A DNA stretch of 64,000 bases from Candidatus Binatia bacterium (GTDB lineage: Bacteria; Desulfobacterota; Binatia; Bin18): positions 246,964-310,963 of the forward strand of contig JAJEFA010000004.1 of the NCBI GenBank assembly GCA_022820725.1. The letters run 5' to 3'. The notes under the pieces are model-generated. The model was not told the origin of the DNA. It worked only from the letters and a program-made list of their open reading frames with translations, and made no database searches. Below are positions 6,448-15,478 of the stretch, piece after piece (positions within the stretch are counted from its first letter, which is position 1; each line of letters begins with the position of its first letter). Both the position numbers and the translations under genes were made by a program.

Positions 6448-8376
6448 ATGACATACGTTCTCCCGCCGCCCCGTTTCTGCAACTCCGCTTCCTTATGGTG
6501 GACAGGGTGCTGGGTCGGCGTGTGTCTGCTCCTGCTCGCCCCGGCGGCCATGGCCTCTGGGGACTCTTCCTATCCGGTTCGGTCGATCACTGCCGAGGCG
6601 GACCACGTGCTGATTACGCTGTCAGAGACGGTGTCATTTGCTCAAACGACACTGCCCGGAGATGCCGAGCGCAACCTCAAAGACCGCTGCTATGTGGACC
6701 TGACTCCCGCCGTACTCGACAGGCAGGCACAGCGCTATGTAGCTGTCGACTCGGCAGCGATTCTTCAGGTCCGGGCGGCCCAGTTTCGAGCCGATACGGT
6801 CCGGGTTGTTCTTGACCTGGCTTCCGCCCGGTCGTGTCAGGCGGCGCGCTTATCTGACCCGCCACGTTTGCGGATTTCAATTGGTCCTCCCGTAGAAGAA
6901 ACCCCTCGGGCTGACGCGACAACTGAGCCTGAAAAGGCCGTCGTTCGCGTCGAGGAGGAGGGCGCTGCGTCTCCCGTAGCCCCACCGACCACAGAGTCGC
7001 AAGTGCCGCCGCCGGATGCGTCTGCGCAAGCTGATGTTCAGACACGTCCGCCAGAGGAGACGGAAACGGAGCAACCCACAACACGAGCGAGTGTGACCAT
7101 CCATCCCCCGGCCGAGCGTCCGAGTCGGGTGATCGCCCTGGAAGAGGCATACCAGTTGGCCGTCGTCAACGAGGAACAGGTCGCCATAGCGGCGCGCGAG
7201 CTGGCAAAGGCGAAACTCCTGCCGTGGCGGGCGGTGGCGTTGATGGCACCGCGTGGAGAAATCGGAGGTGCCTATTCCCGCAATAAAGATGAGATCGCCT
7301 TTAATGCGCCGCCTGAAGCGCAGAATCTTTTTGGTGGCTCCTCGGTCATCCGCCCCCGGAACAACTGGCTGAGTACGTTTCAAGTCACCCAGCCACTTAT
7401 CGAACCCTCGTTTTTCCCGTCTTGGCGACTCGGCAAAGACGCGGTTCGCGAGGAGGAAGAGCGCTACGAGTTCACCATTCGTGGCGTGCTGTTCGGCGTT
7501 GCCCAAGCCTACTACGAGGTGTTGCGGTTTGAGGCCCAAGTCAAGGTTGCGCAAGATACCCTGAAGCTCGCTCAAGAGGAACTGAAACGGGCGCACATCC
7601 GATTTCGTGTCGGTGAGGTCACGAAGACCGATATATTGCGCGCCGAGGTTGCCGTCGAGCGCGCCAGCCGCGCCCTGGTCGTTGACCGGAACCGTCTGAA
7701 ACTCGCCCGTACGGTGCTGGCCCGGACCGTGGGGCTGTCGGAAACGGTCGGTGTGCTGGAACCCACTCCACCGCAGGCAGTCGAGAGTGACTATACCAGC
7801 CTGCTTGACCAGGCGTATGCCCAGCGTCAGGATCTGCGCGCGCAGAGTCTCGCCGTTCGGGTTGCCCGCGAACGCAAGAACCTTGTCCTGACCCGTTACT
7901 TTCCACAGGTCGACGCCCAGTTCTCCTATCCCCGGCTTGATCCGGAGACCTTTGCCAACCGGGATGAATTCTGGACGCTCTTCGTGAATCTCCGCTGGCC
8001 GCTCTTTGACGGCGGGAATCGGGAACTCGACCTGCTTGAGGCCAACGAGACGCTCTCTCAGACGGAATTGCGCGTGACTGAACTGGAGAAAGAGATTCGG
8101 GTTGAGGTCCGGGAAGCGCTATTAAGCGTTGAGACCTTACACGCCACGCTGGAGACCTTGCACAAAGAGGTCGCGCTCGCCCGCGAGAATTATGAGATGA
8201 CGTCGAAGCAATACCGGGTCGGGCTCTCGACCAGCCTCGATGTCAATACCTCGCTGAATACCCTCAACCAGGTTCGGACCCAACTGATCGATCAAACCTA
8301 TACCTACCAGATCGCCTTGCTGAATCTCGACAACGCCATTGGTGTCTTTGCCCAGGATTACCTGCCTCAACGCTGA
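6448..8376 (+). CDS. AMIN domain fused to TolC-family outer membrane channel protein
   Basis: A 642-residue exported protein. A signal peptide ends near 'APAAMASG' (about 35). An AMIN-like domain follows at about 42-150 ('VRSITAEADHVLITLSE', 'QVRAAQFRADTVRVVLDLAS'), then an acidic/Pro-rich linker to about 225. From there on is a TolC repeat pair with long heptad helices ('ALEEAYQLAVVNEEQVAIA', 'DILRAEVAVERASRA', 'TSLDVNTSLNTLNQVRT') and membrane strands. TolC proteins form trimeric outer-membrane ducts for efflux or type I export. An N-terminal AMIN domain is unusual and may tether the duct to the cell wall. No inner-membrane pump or adaptor gene is adjacent. Its last ten bases overlap the convergent folE. 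Confidence 0.88.
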   Translation: MTYVLPPPRFCNSASLWWTGCWVGVCLLLLAPAAMASGDSSYPVRSITAEADHVLITLSETVSFAQTTLPGDAERNLKDRCYVDLTPAVLDRQAQRYVAVDSAAILQVRAAQFRADTVRVVLDLASARSCQAARLSDPPRLRISIGPPVEETPRADATTEPEKAVVRVEEEGAASPVAPPTTESQVPPPDASAQADVQTRPPEETETEQPTTRASVTIHPPAERPSRVIALEEAYQLAVVNEEQVAIAARELAKAKLLPWRAVALMAPRGEIGGAYSRNKDEIAFNAPPEAQNLFGGSSVIRPRNNWLSTFQVTQPLIEPSFFPSWRLGKDAVREEEERYEFTIRGVLFGVAQAYYEVLRFEAQVKVAQDTLKLAQEELKRAHIRFRVGEVTKTDILRAEVAVERASRALVVDRNRLKLARTVLARTVGLSETVGVLEPTPPQAVESDYTSLLDQAYAQRQDLRAQSLAVRVARERKNLVLTRYFPQVDAQFSYPRLDPETFANRDEFWTLFVNLRWPLFDGGNRELDLLEANETLSQTELRVTELEKEIRVEVREALLSVETLHATLETLHKEVALARENYEMTSKQYRVGLSTSLDVNTSLNTLNQVRTQLIDQTYTYQIALLNLDNAIGVFAQDYLPQR

Positions 8377-8999
8377 CGCCCGTTGACGAGGGTAATAAAT
8401 TCTTCCCGTGTTTCCTGATGGGTCCGAAAGGCGCCCAGGGTGGCGCTGGTTGTGACAATTGAGTTCTGCTTTTCCACTCCCCGCATCCGCATGCAGAGGT
8501 GTTCGGCAGTGATGATGACGCCAACGCCGAGCGGGTTGAGCTCTTCCATGAGGGTGTTGGCCACCTGGGTGGTGATCCGTTCCTGGACCTGCAAGCGCCG
8601 GGCGTACACGTCAACCAAGCGGGCAACCTTGCTGATCCCCACAATACGCTTGTCTGGAATATAGGCCACATTGGCCCGGCCAAAAAAGGGCAGGATATGG
8701 TGCTCGCACATGGAAAAGAAGTCGATATCCTTGACGACAATCATTTCTGAGTAGTCTTCCTCGGTAAAAATCGCGTTGTTAATGACTCCTTTCGGATCCT
8801 GTTGATAACCTTTGGTGAGATATTCAAACGCACGGGCCACCCGGTACGGAGTCTTGAGTAAACCTTCCCGATCGGGGTCTTCTCCCATGTGTTTGAGAAT
8901 ATCGCGCACGTGTCCCTCGATACCGTCTGGTGAGTCCGGCGCTGTCTGAGAGTCCAGTTCTGAGTGCATCTCATTGTATAGGGCGCGTTGCGAACTCAT
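8367..8999 (-). CDS. folE: GTP cyclohydrolase I
   Basis: Converts GTP to 7,8-dihydroneopterin triphosphate, the first step of folate (and pterin) synthesis. The 210-residue protein has the type I signature 'MCEHHILPFFG' with zinc ligands C98 and H101, the second zinc cysteine C169 in 'AEHLCMRMRGV', and the conserved 'GISKVARLV'. Length is normal for bacterial FolE. The start at 8999 has AAGGAG 12 bases upstream. It is convergent with the TolC gene, with a ten-base overlap of the two coding ends. No other folate gene is near. Confidence 0.97.
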   Translation of the reverse strand: MSSQRALYNEMHSELDSQTAPDSPDGIEGHVRDILKHMGEDPDREGLLKTPYRVARAFEYLTKGYQQDPKGVINNAIFTEEDYSEMIVVKDIDFFSMCEHHILPFFGRANVAYIPDKRIVGISKVARLVDVYARRLQVQERITTQVANTLMEELNPLGVGVIITAEHLCMRMRGVEKQNSIVTTSATLGAFRTHQETREEFITLVNGRQR

Positions 9000-9101
9000 A
9001 CCAGTATACCGCTCCTTACTGCATATCCTGTTATTGCCAAGAGAAGAAGAGAAACACTATAGCGAGTCTGGGCCGTCTGGATAAGCGGGGTGCTCCCCAC
9101 G

Positions 9102-10727
9102 TTACATGCGAAATACCCCGACCTGATGGTCGGGAATGGGCGCGTTGAGTGACATGGCAATGCTGAGTCCGAGGACGTTTCGGGTCTCTGTGGGGTCAAT
9201 GATGCCGTCGTCCCACAGTCGCGCGGTCGAGTAGTAGGGGCTGCCCTCTTCTTCATATTTTGCCAGCGTTGGCGCGGTAAATGCCTGCTGCTCCTCCGCG
9301 CTCATCGTCTCTCCTTTGGCCGCCAGTTGCTGTAACTTGACGGTCAGCAGAACCGACGACGCCTGCTCTCCACCCATGACCGAAATCCGGGAATTCGGCC
9401 ACATAAAGAGTAGACGCGGCGAATACGCCCGGCCACACATCCCGTAGTTGCCCGCGCCGTGAGAGGCGCCAATGAGAATGCTGAACTTGGGCACTTGGGC
9501 GTTGGCTACGGCGTGGACCATTTTCGCCCCATCCTTGGCAATCCCTCCCTGTTCATACTGCTTGCCGACCATAAAGCCGGTAATATTCTGGAGGAACAGC
9601 AGCGGGATTTTCCGCTGATTGCACAGCTCGATAAAGTGGGTAGCTTTGAGGGCGGACTCGGAAAACAGCACGCCATTATTGGCCACAATACCGACCAGAT
9701 AACCGTGCAGGCGCGCAAATCCGGTGACGACCGTCGGGCTATAGCGCGGCTTGAATTCGTGAAAACGGCTCCCATCGACCAGGCGCGCAATGACCTCGTG
9801 CACATCGTACGGGACACGGGTATCGTGCGGAATCACGCCGTAGAGTTCGGCCGGGTCATAGGCCGGGTCTTCCGGCGTTTCTCGGTCGAGCGGGAACTTC
9901 TGGGGGCGAGGTAAATTCTCAAAAATCGAGCGAGTGATTTCCAGGGCGTGCGTATCATCCTCGGCCAGGTGGTCCGATACGCCGGACACCCGCGTATGCA
10001 CATCTCCGCCGCCGAGTTCTTCCGCCGTTACCTCTTCACCCGTGGCCGCCTTCACCAGCGGTGGGCCACCCAGAAAGATGGTACCTTGGCCTTTGACGAT
10101 AACGTTCTCGTCTGCCATGGCCGGCACATACGCTCCCCCAGCCGTGCAGGACCCCATGACAACGGCGATCTGCGGGATACCCTGGGCGGACATGCGGGCC
10201 TCGTTATAGAAAATCCGCCCGAAGTGTTCGCGGTCCGGAAAAATATCGGCCTGAAAGGGCAGGTTCGCGCCGCCGGAATCCACCAGATACACACACGGCA
10301 GGCAGTTCTCTTGACCGATTTCCTGGGCGCGCAGGTGTTTTTTGACAGTCATGGGATAATAGGTGCCGCCTTTGACCGTGGCATCGTTGGAAACAATGAC
10401 GGCCTCACGGCCCTGAATCAGCCCAACGCCGGTGACAATGCCGGCCGAGGGCGGATTGTCATACATGCCGTGAGCGGCTAGGGGGGCGAGCTCCAGAAAC
10501 GGCGTATTCGGGTCAAGCAGGGCCTCAATCCGTTCGCGGGCCAGCAGCTTTCCTCGGGCTTTATGCCGCTCGCGTGACGCTTCCGGTCCGCCCAGCCGGG
10601 CCGCAGCCAGCTCTTTTTTGAGGCTGTCCACCAACGCGGTCATATGGGCCGTGTTATCCTGGAATTCGGGTGAGTGCGTTTTGATCTTGCTTTCAATACG
10701 ATCCATAAGGGAGTAAACCATCCTCAT
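9102..10727 (-). CDS. Acyl-CoA carboxylase carboxyltransferase (beta) subunit, methylcrotonyl-CoA carboxylase type
   Basis: Transfers carboxyl groups from carboxybiotin to an acyl-CoA; with a biotin-carrying alpha subunit it forms a 3-methylcrotonyl-, propionyl- or geranyl-CoA carboxylase. The 541-residue protein covers both crotonase-fold halves ('[18 protein letters not shown]', '[13 protein letters not shown]', '[15 protein letters not shown]', '[16 protein letters not shown]'). The '…GGxxxPFQ' and 'NITGFMVG' motifs are closest to MccB of leucine degradation. The first ATG is at 10727; an ATG at 10706 is also possible, neither with a strong ribosome binding site. No alpha subunit is in the window, so it must be encoded elsewhere. 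Confidence 0.9.
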   Translation of the reverse strand: MRMVYSLMDRIESKIKTHSPEFQDNTAHMTALVDSLKKELAAARLGGPEASRERHKARGKLLARERIEALLDPNTPFLELAPLAAHGMYDNPPSAGIVTGVGLIQGREAVIVSNDATVKGGTYYPMTVKKHLRAQEIGQENCLPCVYLVDSGGANLPFQADIFPDREHFGRIFYNEARMSAQGIPQIAVVMGSCTAGGAYVPAMADENVIVKGQGTIFLGGPPLVKAATGEEVTAEELGGGDVHTRVSGVSDHLAEDDTHALEITRSIFENLPRPQKFPLDRETPEDPAYDPAELYGVIPHDTRVPYDVHEVIARLVDGSRFHEFKPRYSPTVVTGFARLHGYLVGIVANNGVLFSESALKATHFIELCNQRKIPLLFLQNITGFMVGKQYEQGGIAKDGAKMVHAVANAQVPKFSILIGASHGAGNYGMCGRAYSPRLLFMWPNSRISVMGGEQASSVLLTVKLQQLAAKGETMSAEEQQAFTAPTLAKYEEEGSPYYSTARLWDDGIIDPTETRNVLGLSIAMSLNAPIPDHQVGVFRM

Positions 10728-10788
10728 TCATAGGGTAGGTCGTTCAGCTACAAACAGTCTTCTCAATCCTGGAGTATATCGTGGATCG

Positions 10789-11048
10789 TCACCGCTGGCG
10801 GTAGACCTCTCGGCGGCGTGCGACTCGTACAACAAGGACGACAAGCGAGTCGTCGATCACTTCATACACGATCCGATAGTCGCCAACCCGCACTCGCCGA
10901 AGCCCCCGAAGCTCTCCCTGTAGTGGTCTTCCGGCGAGTGGTCGTTCTCCCAAACGATCAATGGCATTCAAATACGTCGTCGGTCTCGGTGTGGGATTCG
11001 AGCCAGTTCCTTGGCCGCGCTCCGCTTAATCCGAACCGAGTAGCTCAT
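10789..11048 (-). pseudogene. ParE/RelE-family toxin, broken by a one-base frameshift
   Basis: Reading from the ATG at 11048 gives MSYSVRIKRSAAKELARIPH and then DRRRI before a TGA. Shifting frame by one base at the ATTT run (plus-strand AAAT, 10970-10973) restores the rest of a RelE/ParE fold: 'LNAIDRLGERPLAGRPLQGE', then 'RGLRRVRVGDYRIVYEV' and a Val-rich last strand ending 'RRREVYRQR'. Together the two parts match a full-length toxin of about 86 residues. The start overlaps the antitoxin's 3' end by 23 bases, as expected. As sequenced it cannot make active toxin unless the ribosome slips; a sequencing error cannot be excluded. Confidence 0.8.
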
Positions 11049-11250
11049 GCCTGACCTGAGCCCAGTCCAATATGGGGTCGGCGGGGTCGCGAAGCCGCTT
11101 CAGGGCTACAGTGAGGTCGTCAAAATCCTCCAGATAGCGTTCCACTGCTTGGCGAACAATGTCTGCGCGGCTCCGGTTCAATTCCTTGGCGGCCGTGTCC
11201 AGGGCTTCGACTAATGTATCTGGCAGGCGTGCAGTTATCTGGTGCATCAT
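11026..11250 (-). CDS. Ribbon-helix-helix antitoxin (CopG/ParD-like)
   Basis: A 74-residue protein with an N-terminal RHH DNA-binding domain ('HQITARLPDTLVEALDTAA', then 'LNRSRADIVRQAVERYLEDF') and an acidic toxin-binding tail ending 'RHELLGSD'. It would repress its own operon and neutralise the ParE/RelE partner encoded just downstream. Two consecutive ATGs (11250 and 11247) are possible starts. Its 3' end overlaps the toxin start. The pair sits between an LLM oxidoreductase gene and a carboxylase subunit gene, all in the same direction. Confidence 0.85.
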   Translation of the reverse strand: MMHQITARLPDTLVEALDTAAKELNRSRADIVRQAVERYLEDFDDLTVALKRLRDPADPILDWAQVRHELLGSD

Positions 11251-11266
11251 GGATTCTCAAGAGCCA

Positions 11267-12202
11267 TCACGAGACGAAGTGGGGAACAATTTTTTGTCCA
11301 AAGGTCTCGACCTGACCCACCAACTGATCCGGCGGGGCGATGGGCCAGAGCACGAACTTGGAGCAACCCTCATCAATATAGGCCTGGACTTTCTCCATAC
11401 ACATCTCTGCCGGCCCGATCGCGGAACGGGCGATCAGCGGCTCGGCTGACATGGTGGGAAAATCAGACAAAAACGCGCGCGCGATCTCGTCGGCCTTTTT
11501 TTGGTTCTCATTGATGTGGGTAAAAATCAGCACGCCGGTTTCGTCCGGGTCCACCTCGCGGTCATACTGTTTGCCGTACGAGATCAGCTTCTCCAGCCCC
11601 ACCGCATATTCCTGGGGAGTGACGAGCGACGGAAACCAGCCGTCGCCATAGCGCGCCGTGCGTTTGATGGCCAAATCACTCCCGCCCCCAATCCAGACAT
11701 CGAGGGCGCCCTTTGCCGGGCGGGGTTCAATGGTTACGTCTTCAAACTGATAAAATTCGCCCTGATGCGTCACATTGGGACCTGCCCAGAGCTTGCGCAT
11801 GACTTCAACGGCCTCTGCCATGCGTTTGCCCCGTTTTTCCAGCGGCACGCCGCAGGCCTGGCAGTCTTTGGGATCACTCCCCAGGCCGACCGCCATGATC
11901 ACCCGATTGCAGCTTCCGGACAGATAGTCCAGGGTGGCATAGGTTTTGGCAACCTGAACAGGGTCGCGGGCCGGCATGGTCAACACGCTCGGACCCATTT
12001 TGATGCGCTTCGTGCGGCCGGCCCACATGGCCATAATACAGGCCGTATCAAACGAAGGGTTCCGAGCCACAATATGATCGGACAGCCAGATGGAGTCGAT
12101 CCCCTGATCCTCGGCTCGCTCCGCATAGTCACAGATTGTGTCCGGACTCGGTAAGCCCAGCCCCCACAACCCAAAGCCAATACCTATTTTCGTTCCGCCC
12201 AT
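11267..12202 (-). CDS. LLM-class flavin-dependent oxidoreductase (F420/FMN luciferase-like)
   Basis: A 311-residue TIM-barrel enzyme of the bacterial luciferase-like superfamily. Visible family features are the N-terminal strand 'KIGIGFGLWGLG', 'ERAEDQGIDSIWLSDH', 'RDPVQVAKTYATLDYLS', 'VGLGSDPKD' and 'GALDVWIGGGSD…ARYGDGWFPS'. The spacing resembles the F420-dependent subgroup (tetrahydromethanopterin-reductase-like) more than FMNH2 monooxygenases, but cofactor and substrate are not proven. The ATG at 12202 is preferred over a TTG 24 bases earlier because AGGGAGC lies just upstream. It is probably co-oriented with, but not functionally tied to, the antitoxin-toxin pair downstream. Confidence 0.85.
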   Translation of the reverse strand: MGGTKIGIGFGLWGLGLPSPDTICDYAERAEDQGIDSIWLSDHIVARNPSFDTACIMAMWAGRTKRIKMGPSVLTMPARDPVQVAKTYATLDYLSGSCNRVIMAVGLGSDPKDCQACGVPLEKRGKRMAEAVEVMRKLWAGPNVTHQGEFYQFEDVTIEPRPAKGALDVWIGGGSDLAIKRTARYGDGWFPSLVTPQEYAVGLEKLISYGKQYDREVDPDETGVLIFTHINENQKKADEIARAFLSDFPTMSAEPLIARSAIGPAEMCMEKVQAYIDEGCSKFVLWPIAPPDQLVGQVETFGQKIVPHFVS

Positions 12203-12290
12203 GTGAACGCTCCCTGTTTTGGTCAAGATTGCCGGGTACTGTACCAGAAAGCGAAGGAAGCGGGAACGGCACTTCCGTTAGGCTCTCGCA

Positions 12291-12938
12291 CTAACGCAAA
12301 TCGTCGGACAAATGATGTCGGTCATTCAGCGCGGCGAGCCGCCACATGGCAAAGGGCCCAAACTCGGTAAAAATCAGACTGTTAAGAGAGGCCAGATCAA
12401 TTTTGAGACGATGGACCTGCGCGAGATCAAGACCGAGCGCGGCGCAGAGCATGACCGCAATCGTCAGCGTGTGGCTGACCACGACAACCGGTCCGGTCAA
12501 TGCGTCGTGCTGCCGCAACCGGTCAAGAATGGGCCAGGCACGCTGTTGAACGGCTCTTAACGGTTCACCCCCTGGTGGAGCAGTCCCGGCCGGGTCGGCC
12601 AGCCAGCGCTCAAAAAAGCCCGGATAGTCTTGCATTAACTCCGGGCCGGTCAGCCCTTCTAACCGGCCCTGATCCCACTCTTTGAGTTCATCATGACACT
12701 CCAGTGAGACCGCATGCGCTTGGGCGATCAACGCCGCGGTATCGCGTGCGCGTTGCAGCGGGCTGGTCAGAATCCGACAGATGGGCTTGCGCTCCAGTGC
12801 GTTCGCTACCGCCCGTGCTTGGCGACGGCCTTTCTCGGTCAGCGGGATATCGGTCACGCCCTGGCAGCGACCCTCTTCGTTCCAGGCTGTCTCTCCGTGA
12901 CGGATCAGATATACTGTCAGCGGCTTCTGATTGGACAT
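12291..12938 (-). CDS. Histidine phosphatase family protein (phosphoglycerate mutase-like)
   Basis: A 215-residue enzyme of the branch-1 histidine phosphatase fold. The phosphoacceptor motif is 'LIRHGETAWNEEGR' (residues 11-24), with further active-site residues in 'TSPLQRARDTA', the Glu of 'LKEWDQGRLEG' and the His of 'VVSHTL'. Such proteins act as broad phosphatases, CobC-type alpha-ribazole phosphatases or GpmB-like enzymes. No cobalamin genes are nearby, so the specific substrate is open. It is divergent from a coiled-coil gene with only 17 bases between the start codons. Confidence 0.88.
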   Translation of the reverse strand: MSNQKPLTVYLIRHGETAWNEEGRCQGVTDIPLTEKGRRQARAVANALERKPICRILTSPLQRARDTAALIAQAHAVSLECHDELKEWDQGRLEGLTGPELMQDYPGFFERWLADPAGTAPPGGEPLRAVQQRAWPILDRLRQHDALTGPVVVVSHTLTIAVMLCAALGLDLAQVHRLKIDLASLNSLIFTEFGPFAMWRLAALNDRHHLSDDLR

Positions 12939-12955
12939 AGTTGTGTCTCGTGATT

Positions 12956-13249
12956 ATGGATGACAACACCCGGTTGGCACAGGACCGCCAGCAGATCGAC
13001 GCGCTCGAAGCGGAATACCGCACCTGGCGGGTTGCCGTCATCCGCCTTGGACGAGGCATTGACGAGGTTGAGCGCCGCCTGTGCGAGAGGACTCAGGACG
13101 CGCCCGTACGTCCTGCTGACCTCAGATCCAGGCTGTCCGAAGTCCGAGAGCAGCATGACAGACTCGAAGCCAAACTCGACCGCATTCGGGCGCAACTGGA
13201 TGCGGCGCAGGCGCGGCTGGAACGGACATTTTCATCTTCCTCACGGTAA
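12956..13249 (+). CDS. Small coiled-coil protein, function unknown
   Basis: A 97-residue, highly charged protein dominated by heptads ('DRQQIDALEAEYRTW', 'EVREQHDRLEAKLDRIRAQL'). It has no signal peptide, membrane segment or cysteine motif. Coding on this strand is favoured over the opposite one because of the regular amphipathic pattern. Its start is very close to the divergent phosphatase gene and its end overlaps the convergent cyclase gene by nine bases, so it is tightly packed. No function can be assigned. Confidence 0.5.
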   Translation: MDDNTRLAQDRQQIDALEAEYRTWRVAVIRLGRGIDEVERRLCERTQDAPVRPADLRSRLSEVREQHDRLEAKLDRIRAQLDAAQARLERTFSSSSR

Positions 13250-14020
13250 AACCGCAATAATCCGAACCGGCGCGCCTGAGCCTTTGACGATCTTCATGGG
13301 TAGGGCAATAAGCGTCGCCCCGCGTGGCGGCAGTTGGTCCAGATTGGCGATATTTTCCAGACCCGGTTTATTGGCCCCATTCAGAATCTGGTGGGCAATA
13401 AAATCCTGCGACTGGCCGTAGTCGAGGCTGGGCGTATCCACCCCCACCGCATCTATGTCGCGTTGCGAGACGAGGAACTCGGCGGCCTCTCGTGAAAAGC
13501 CCGGAAAGTGGAGATTGGCCACGTCTCCCGGCTGGTCTGTGCCTAAATAGCGTTTTTTATCCGGCCAATACTTTCCCCAGCCGCTGAACATGAGCACGAG
13601 CGCTCCTGGGGGAATCTCGCCGTGCGTGGATTCCCAGGCCCGAATATCCGCCACGGTGACGCGATAATCGGCGTCTTGAGCGGCCTTGGAGCTGACGTCA
13701 ATCACCACCGCCGGGCCGACGAGCTGTGTAACCGGCACCTCGCTGGCCGTCCGTTTGCCTTCCGCAAAATGAATCGGGGCGTCCATATGCGTGCCGCTAT
13801 GCTCGGCCAGACAGATGTTATTGGCCGCATACCAATAGCCCGCGTCCGTTTTTTGCGCGGCCACGACCTCGAGTTCATACGGCTTGGCCGTGGGCCACGA
13901 GATGGTGTGTTCATCGTACGGGTACGTCAGATCAATAATTTTGCTTTCGTCGAGGGCCAGCCCCGGCCGACTCATCAGCCACAGAGCAAATAGCACAAAC
14001 ACTGTCAGGGACCGTTTCAT
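13241..14020 (-). CDS. Exported cyclase family protein (kynurenine formamidase-like hydrolase)
   Basis: A 259-residue metal-dependent hydrolase of the cyclase/KynB fold. The metal motif 'HSGTHMDAPIHF' is present, with 'IDLTYPYDEHTISWP' at the start of the mature domain and 'DAVGVDTPSLDYG' near the C-terminus. Residues 1-22 form a signal peptide ('SLTVFVLFALWLMSRPGLA'), so the enzyme works in the periplasm, unlike cytosolic KynB. AGGAGGA precedes the ATG. The substrate is likely an amide or cyclic compound, but kynurenine is not implied by the context. Confidence 0.87.
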   Translation of the reverse strand: MKRSLTVFVLFALWLMSRPGLALDESKIIDLTYPYDEHTISWPTAKPYELEVVAAQKTDAGYWYAANNICLAEHSGTHMDAPIHFAEGKRTASEVPVTQLVGPAVVIDVSSKAAQDADYRVTVADIRAWESTHGEIPPGALVLMFSGWGKYWPDKKRYLGTDQPGDVANLHFPGFSREAAEFLVSQRDIDAVGVDTPSLDYGQSQDFIAHQILNGANKPGLENIANLDQLPPRGATLIALPMKIVKGSGAPVRIIAVLP

Positions 14021-14265
14021 CGATCGTCCTCCTCAGCCGTGTTGAGTTGACTATACTGTGTCGAAGAAGACCATGCCAGGCAAGCCTGTGCCGTGTCTGG
14101 GCATGTGAGTACCGGTATCGTGCCCGCCTCCGCCGCAGCCGATTGACAAACCCAAAGCCACACCCGAATAATGACAGCGCACTCTCAGGCAATGCCGTCC
14201 ACTGACACCGCGCGTCAGGCCGTACCGTGAGAGTCAAAGCACAGCGAGAGTCGTAAGGAGGCAAT

Positions 14266-15381
14266 ATGATTCGCGAATATAAATTCCCCATGCTTGAAAA
14301 AGTGATCTTTGGGGTTGGAGCATTGGAAAAAGCCACCGAAGAGATGGATCGCTTGGGTAAAAAACGAGCACTCATCCTGACGGGCCACAGCCTTTCGACC
14401 AGGACCGATCTGGTAAAAAAACTGGAAACCCTGCTGGGCGAGCGCTGGGCCGGAACGAATAACGGCATTCGCCAGCATGTCCCGAGCCAGACCGTCACCG
14501 CTGCGGTCGCCCAGGCGCGAGAGGTCCAGGCCGACTCCATTATTGCGTTTGGCGGTGGCAGCCCGATTGATGCGGCAAAAATCGTGGCCATGGAATTGCT
14601 CCAGGAGGGCCAGCCCCAGGAGGCCATGCCTCAGATTGCGATTTCCACGACCTTGTCCGCGGGTGAGTTTACGCCTTTCGCCGGCATCACGGACGAAGAC
14701 ACACGGGTCAAGGGGCTGCGGACGGATCCGCGCATTTGTCCCAAGACGGTGATCCTCGATCCTGAGGTCACTCTGCCCACGCCCAAGCAACTCTGGACCG
14801 CAACCGGCATGAAGGCCCTGGATCACGCCATCGAAGCCATCTGGTCGGTCAACCCCCAGCCGGTGACGGACGCGCTGGCCATGGAGGCTATCCGCAAGCT
14901 GCATCGCTCTCTTCCCCTCTCGCTCGCGGAGCCTGACAATCTTGAAGCACGGGGGGAATGTCAGGTCGCCGCCTGGCTGTCTATCTTCGGGCTGACCAAT
15001 GTCGGGGTGCGTTTAAGTCATATCTTCGGGCATCAGATCGGCGCGCGCTGGGATGTTCCGCACGGGGTGACCTCGTGCATTACCATCCCGCACTGTATGC
15101 GTTTTCTGGCTTCGCAAACCTTAAAGCAGCAGGGCATGATAGCCGAGGCTCTGGGGATTCAGACCAATGGACGCAGCCCGGAGGTCGTGGCGGCTGAAGC
15201 GGCGGACACGGTTGAAGCCTTCATCCGGTCGCTCGATGTACCGACCCGCCTGCGCGATGTGGGGGCTATAGAGGAGGAATTGCCTATCGTTGCCGAGGAA
15301 GTGATTAAAGAGAGTTCCCTGTGGCATAACCAACAGGGTGGAGAGGAAGCCCTGCTCGGACTGCTTCGGCAGATGTGGTAG
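14266..15381 (+). CDS. Iron-containing alcohol dehydrogenase family protein
   Basis: A 371-residue type III NAD(P)-dependent dehydrogenase. The nucleotide motif 'AFGGGSPIDAAKI' and the metal-site histidines in 'GMKALDHAIEAIWS' and 'HIFGHQIGARWDVPHGV' are present. Length and sequence resemble the maleylacetate reductase/alcohol dehydrogenase branch. If it is a maleylacetate reductase it would finish aromatic degradation to 3-oxoadipate, but plain alcohol oxidation is equally possible. GTAAGGAGG sits just before the ATG. The 245 bases upstream (14021-14265) hold no gene or structure I can support. Confidence 0.87.
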   Translation: MIREYKFPMLEKVIFGVGALEKATEEMDRLGKKRALILTGHSLSTRTDLVKKLETLLGERWAGTNNGIRQHVPSQTVTAAVAQAREVQADSIIAFGGGSPIDAAKIVAMELLQEGQPQEAMPQIAISTTLSAGEFTPFAGITDEDTRVKGLRTDPRICPKTVILDPEVTLPTPKQLWTATGMKALDHAIEAIWSVNPQPVTDALAMEAIRKLHRSLPLSLAEPDNLEARGECQVAAWLSIFGLTNVGVRLSHIFGHQIGARWDVPHGVTSCITIPHCMRFLASQTLKQQGMIAEALGIQTNGRSPEVVAAEAADTVEAFIRSLDVPTRLRDVGAIEEELPIVAEEVIKESSLWHNQQGGEEALLGLLRQMW

Positions 15382-15441
15382 GTGGGGACTGGGGGTTAGG
15401 GGATGGGGGTTGGAACGAGCCATAGCGATAGATTCCTGACT

Positions 15442-15475
15442 CCCTCTCCCAGGGGGAGAGGGTTGGGGTGAGGGG
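15442..15475. repeat. Palindromic intergenic repeat, family B (copy 1)
   Basis: CCCTCTCCC paired with GGGGGAGAGGG, then TTGGGGTGAGGGG. It is the reverse-complement orientation of copies at 41482-41517 and 63912-63947. The GTGAGGGG end lies three bases before the start codon of the next gene. Confidence 0.8.
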
Positions 15476-15478
15476 CCA

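Noticed and set aside
10970..10973. Programmed -1 frameshifting to rescue the ParE/RelE toxin
   Set aside because: The site is a simple ATTTG without a slippery heptamer, and no strong downstream structure was seen. A one-base loss is the simpler reading.
12917..13195. Minus-strand frame opposite the coiled-coil gene
   Set aside because: The plus frame shows regular heptads; the minus frame shows no domain and would run into the phosphatase gene.
14215..14904. Minus-strand frame opposite the alcohol dehydrogenase
   Set aside because: The plus strand carries the full metal and nucleotide motifs of the dehydrogenase.
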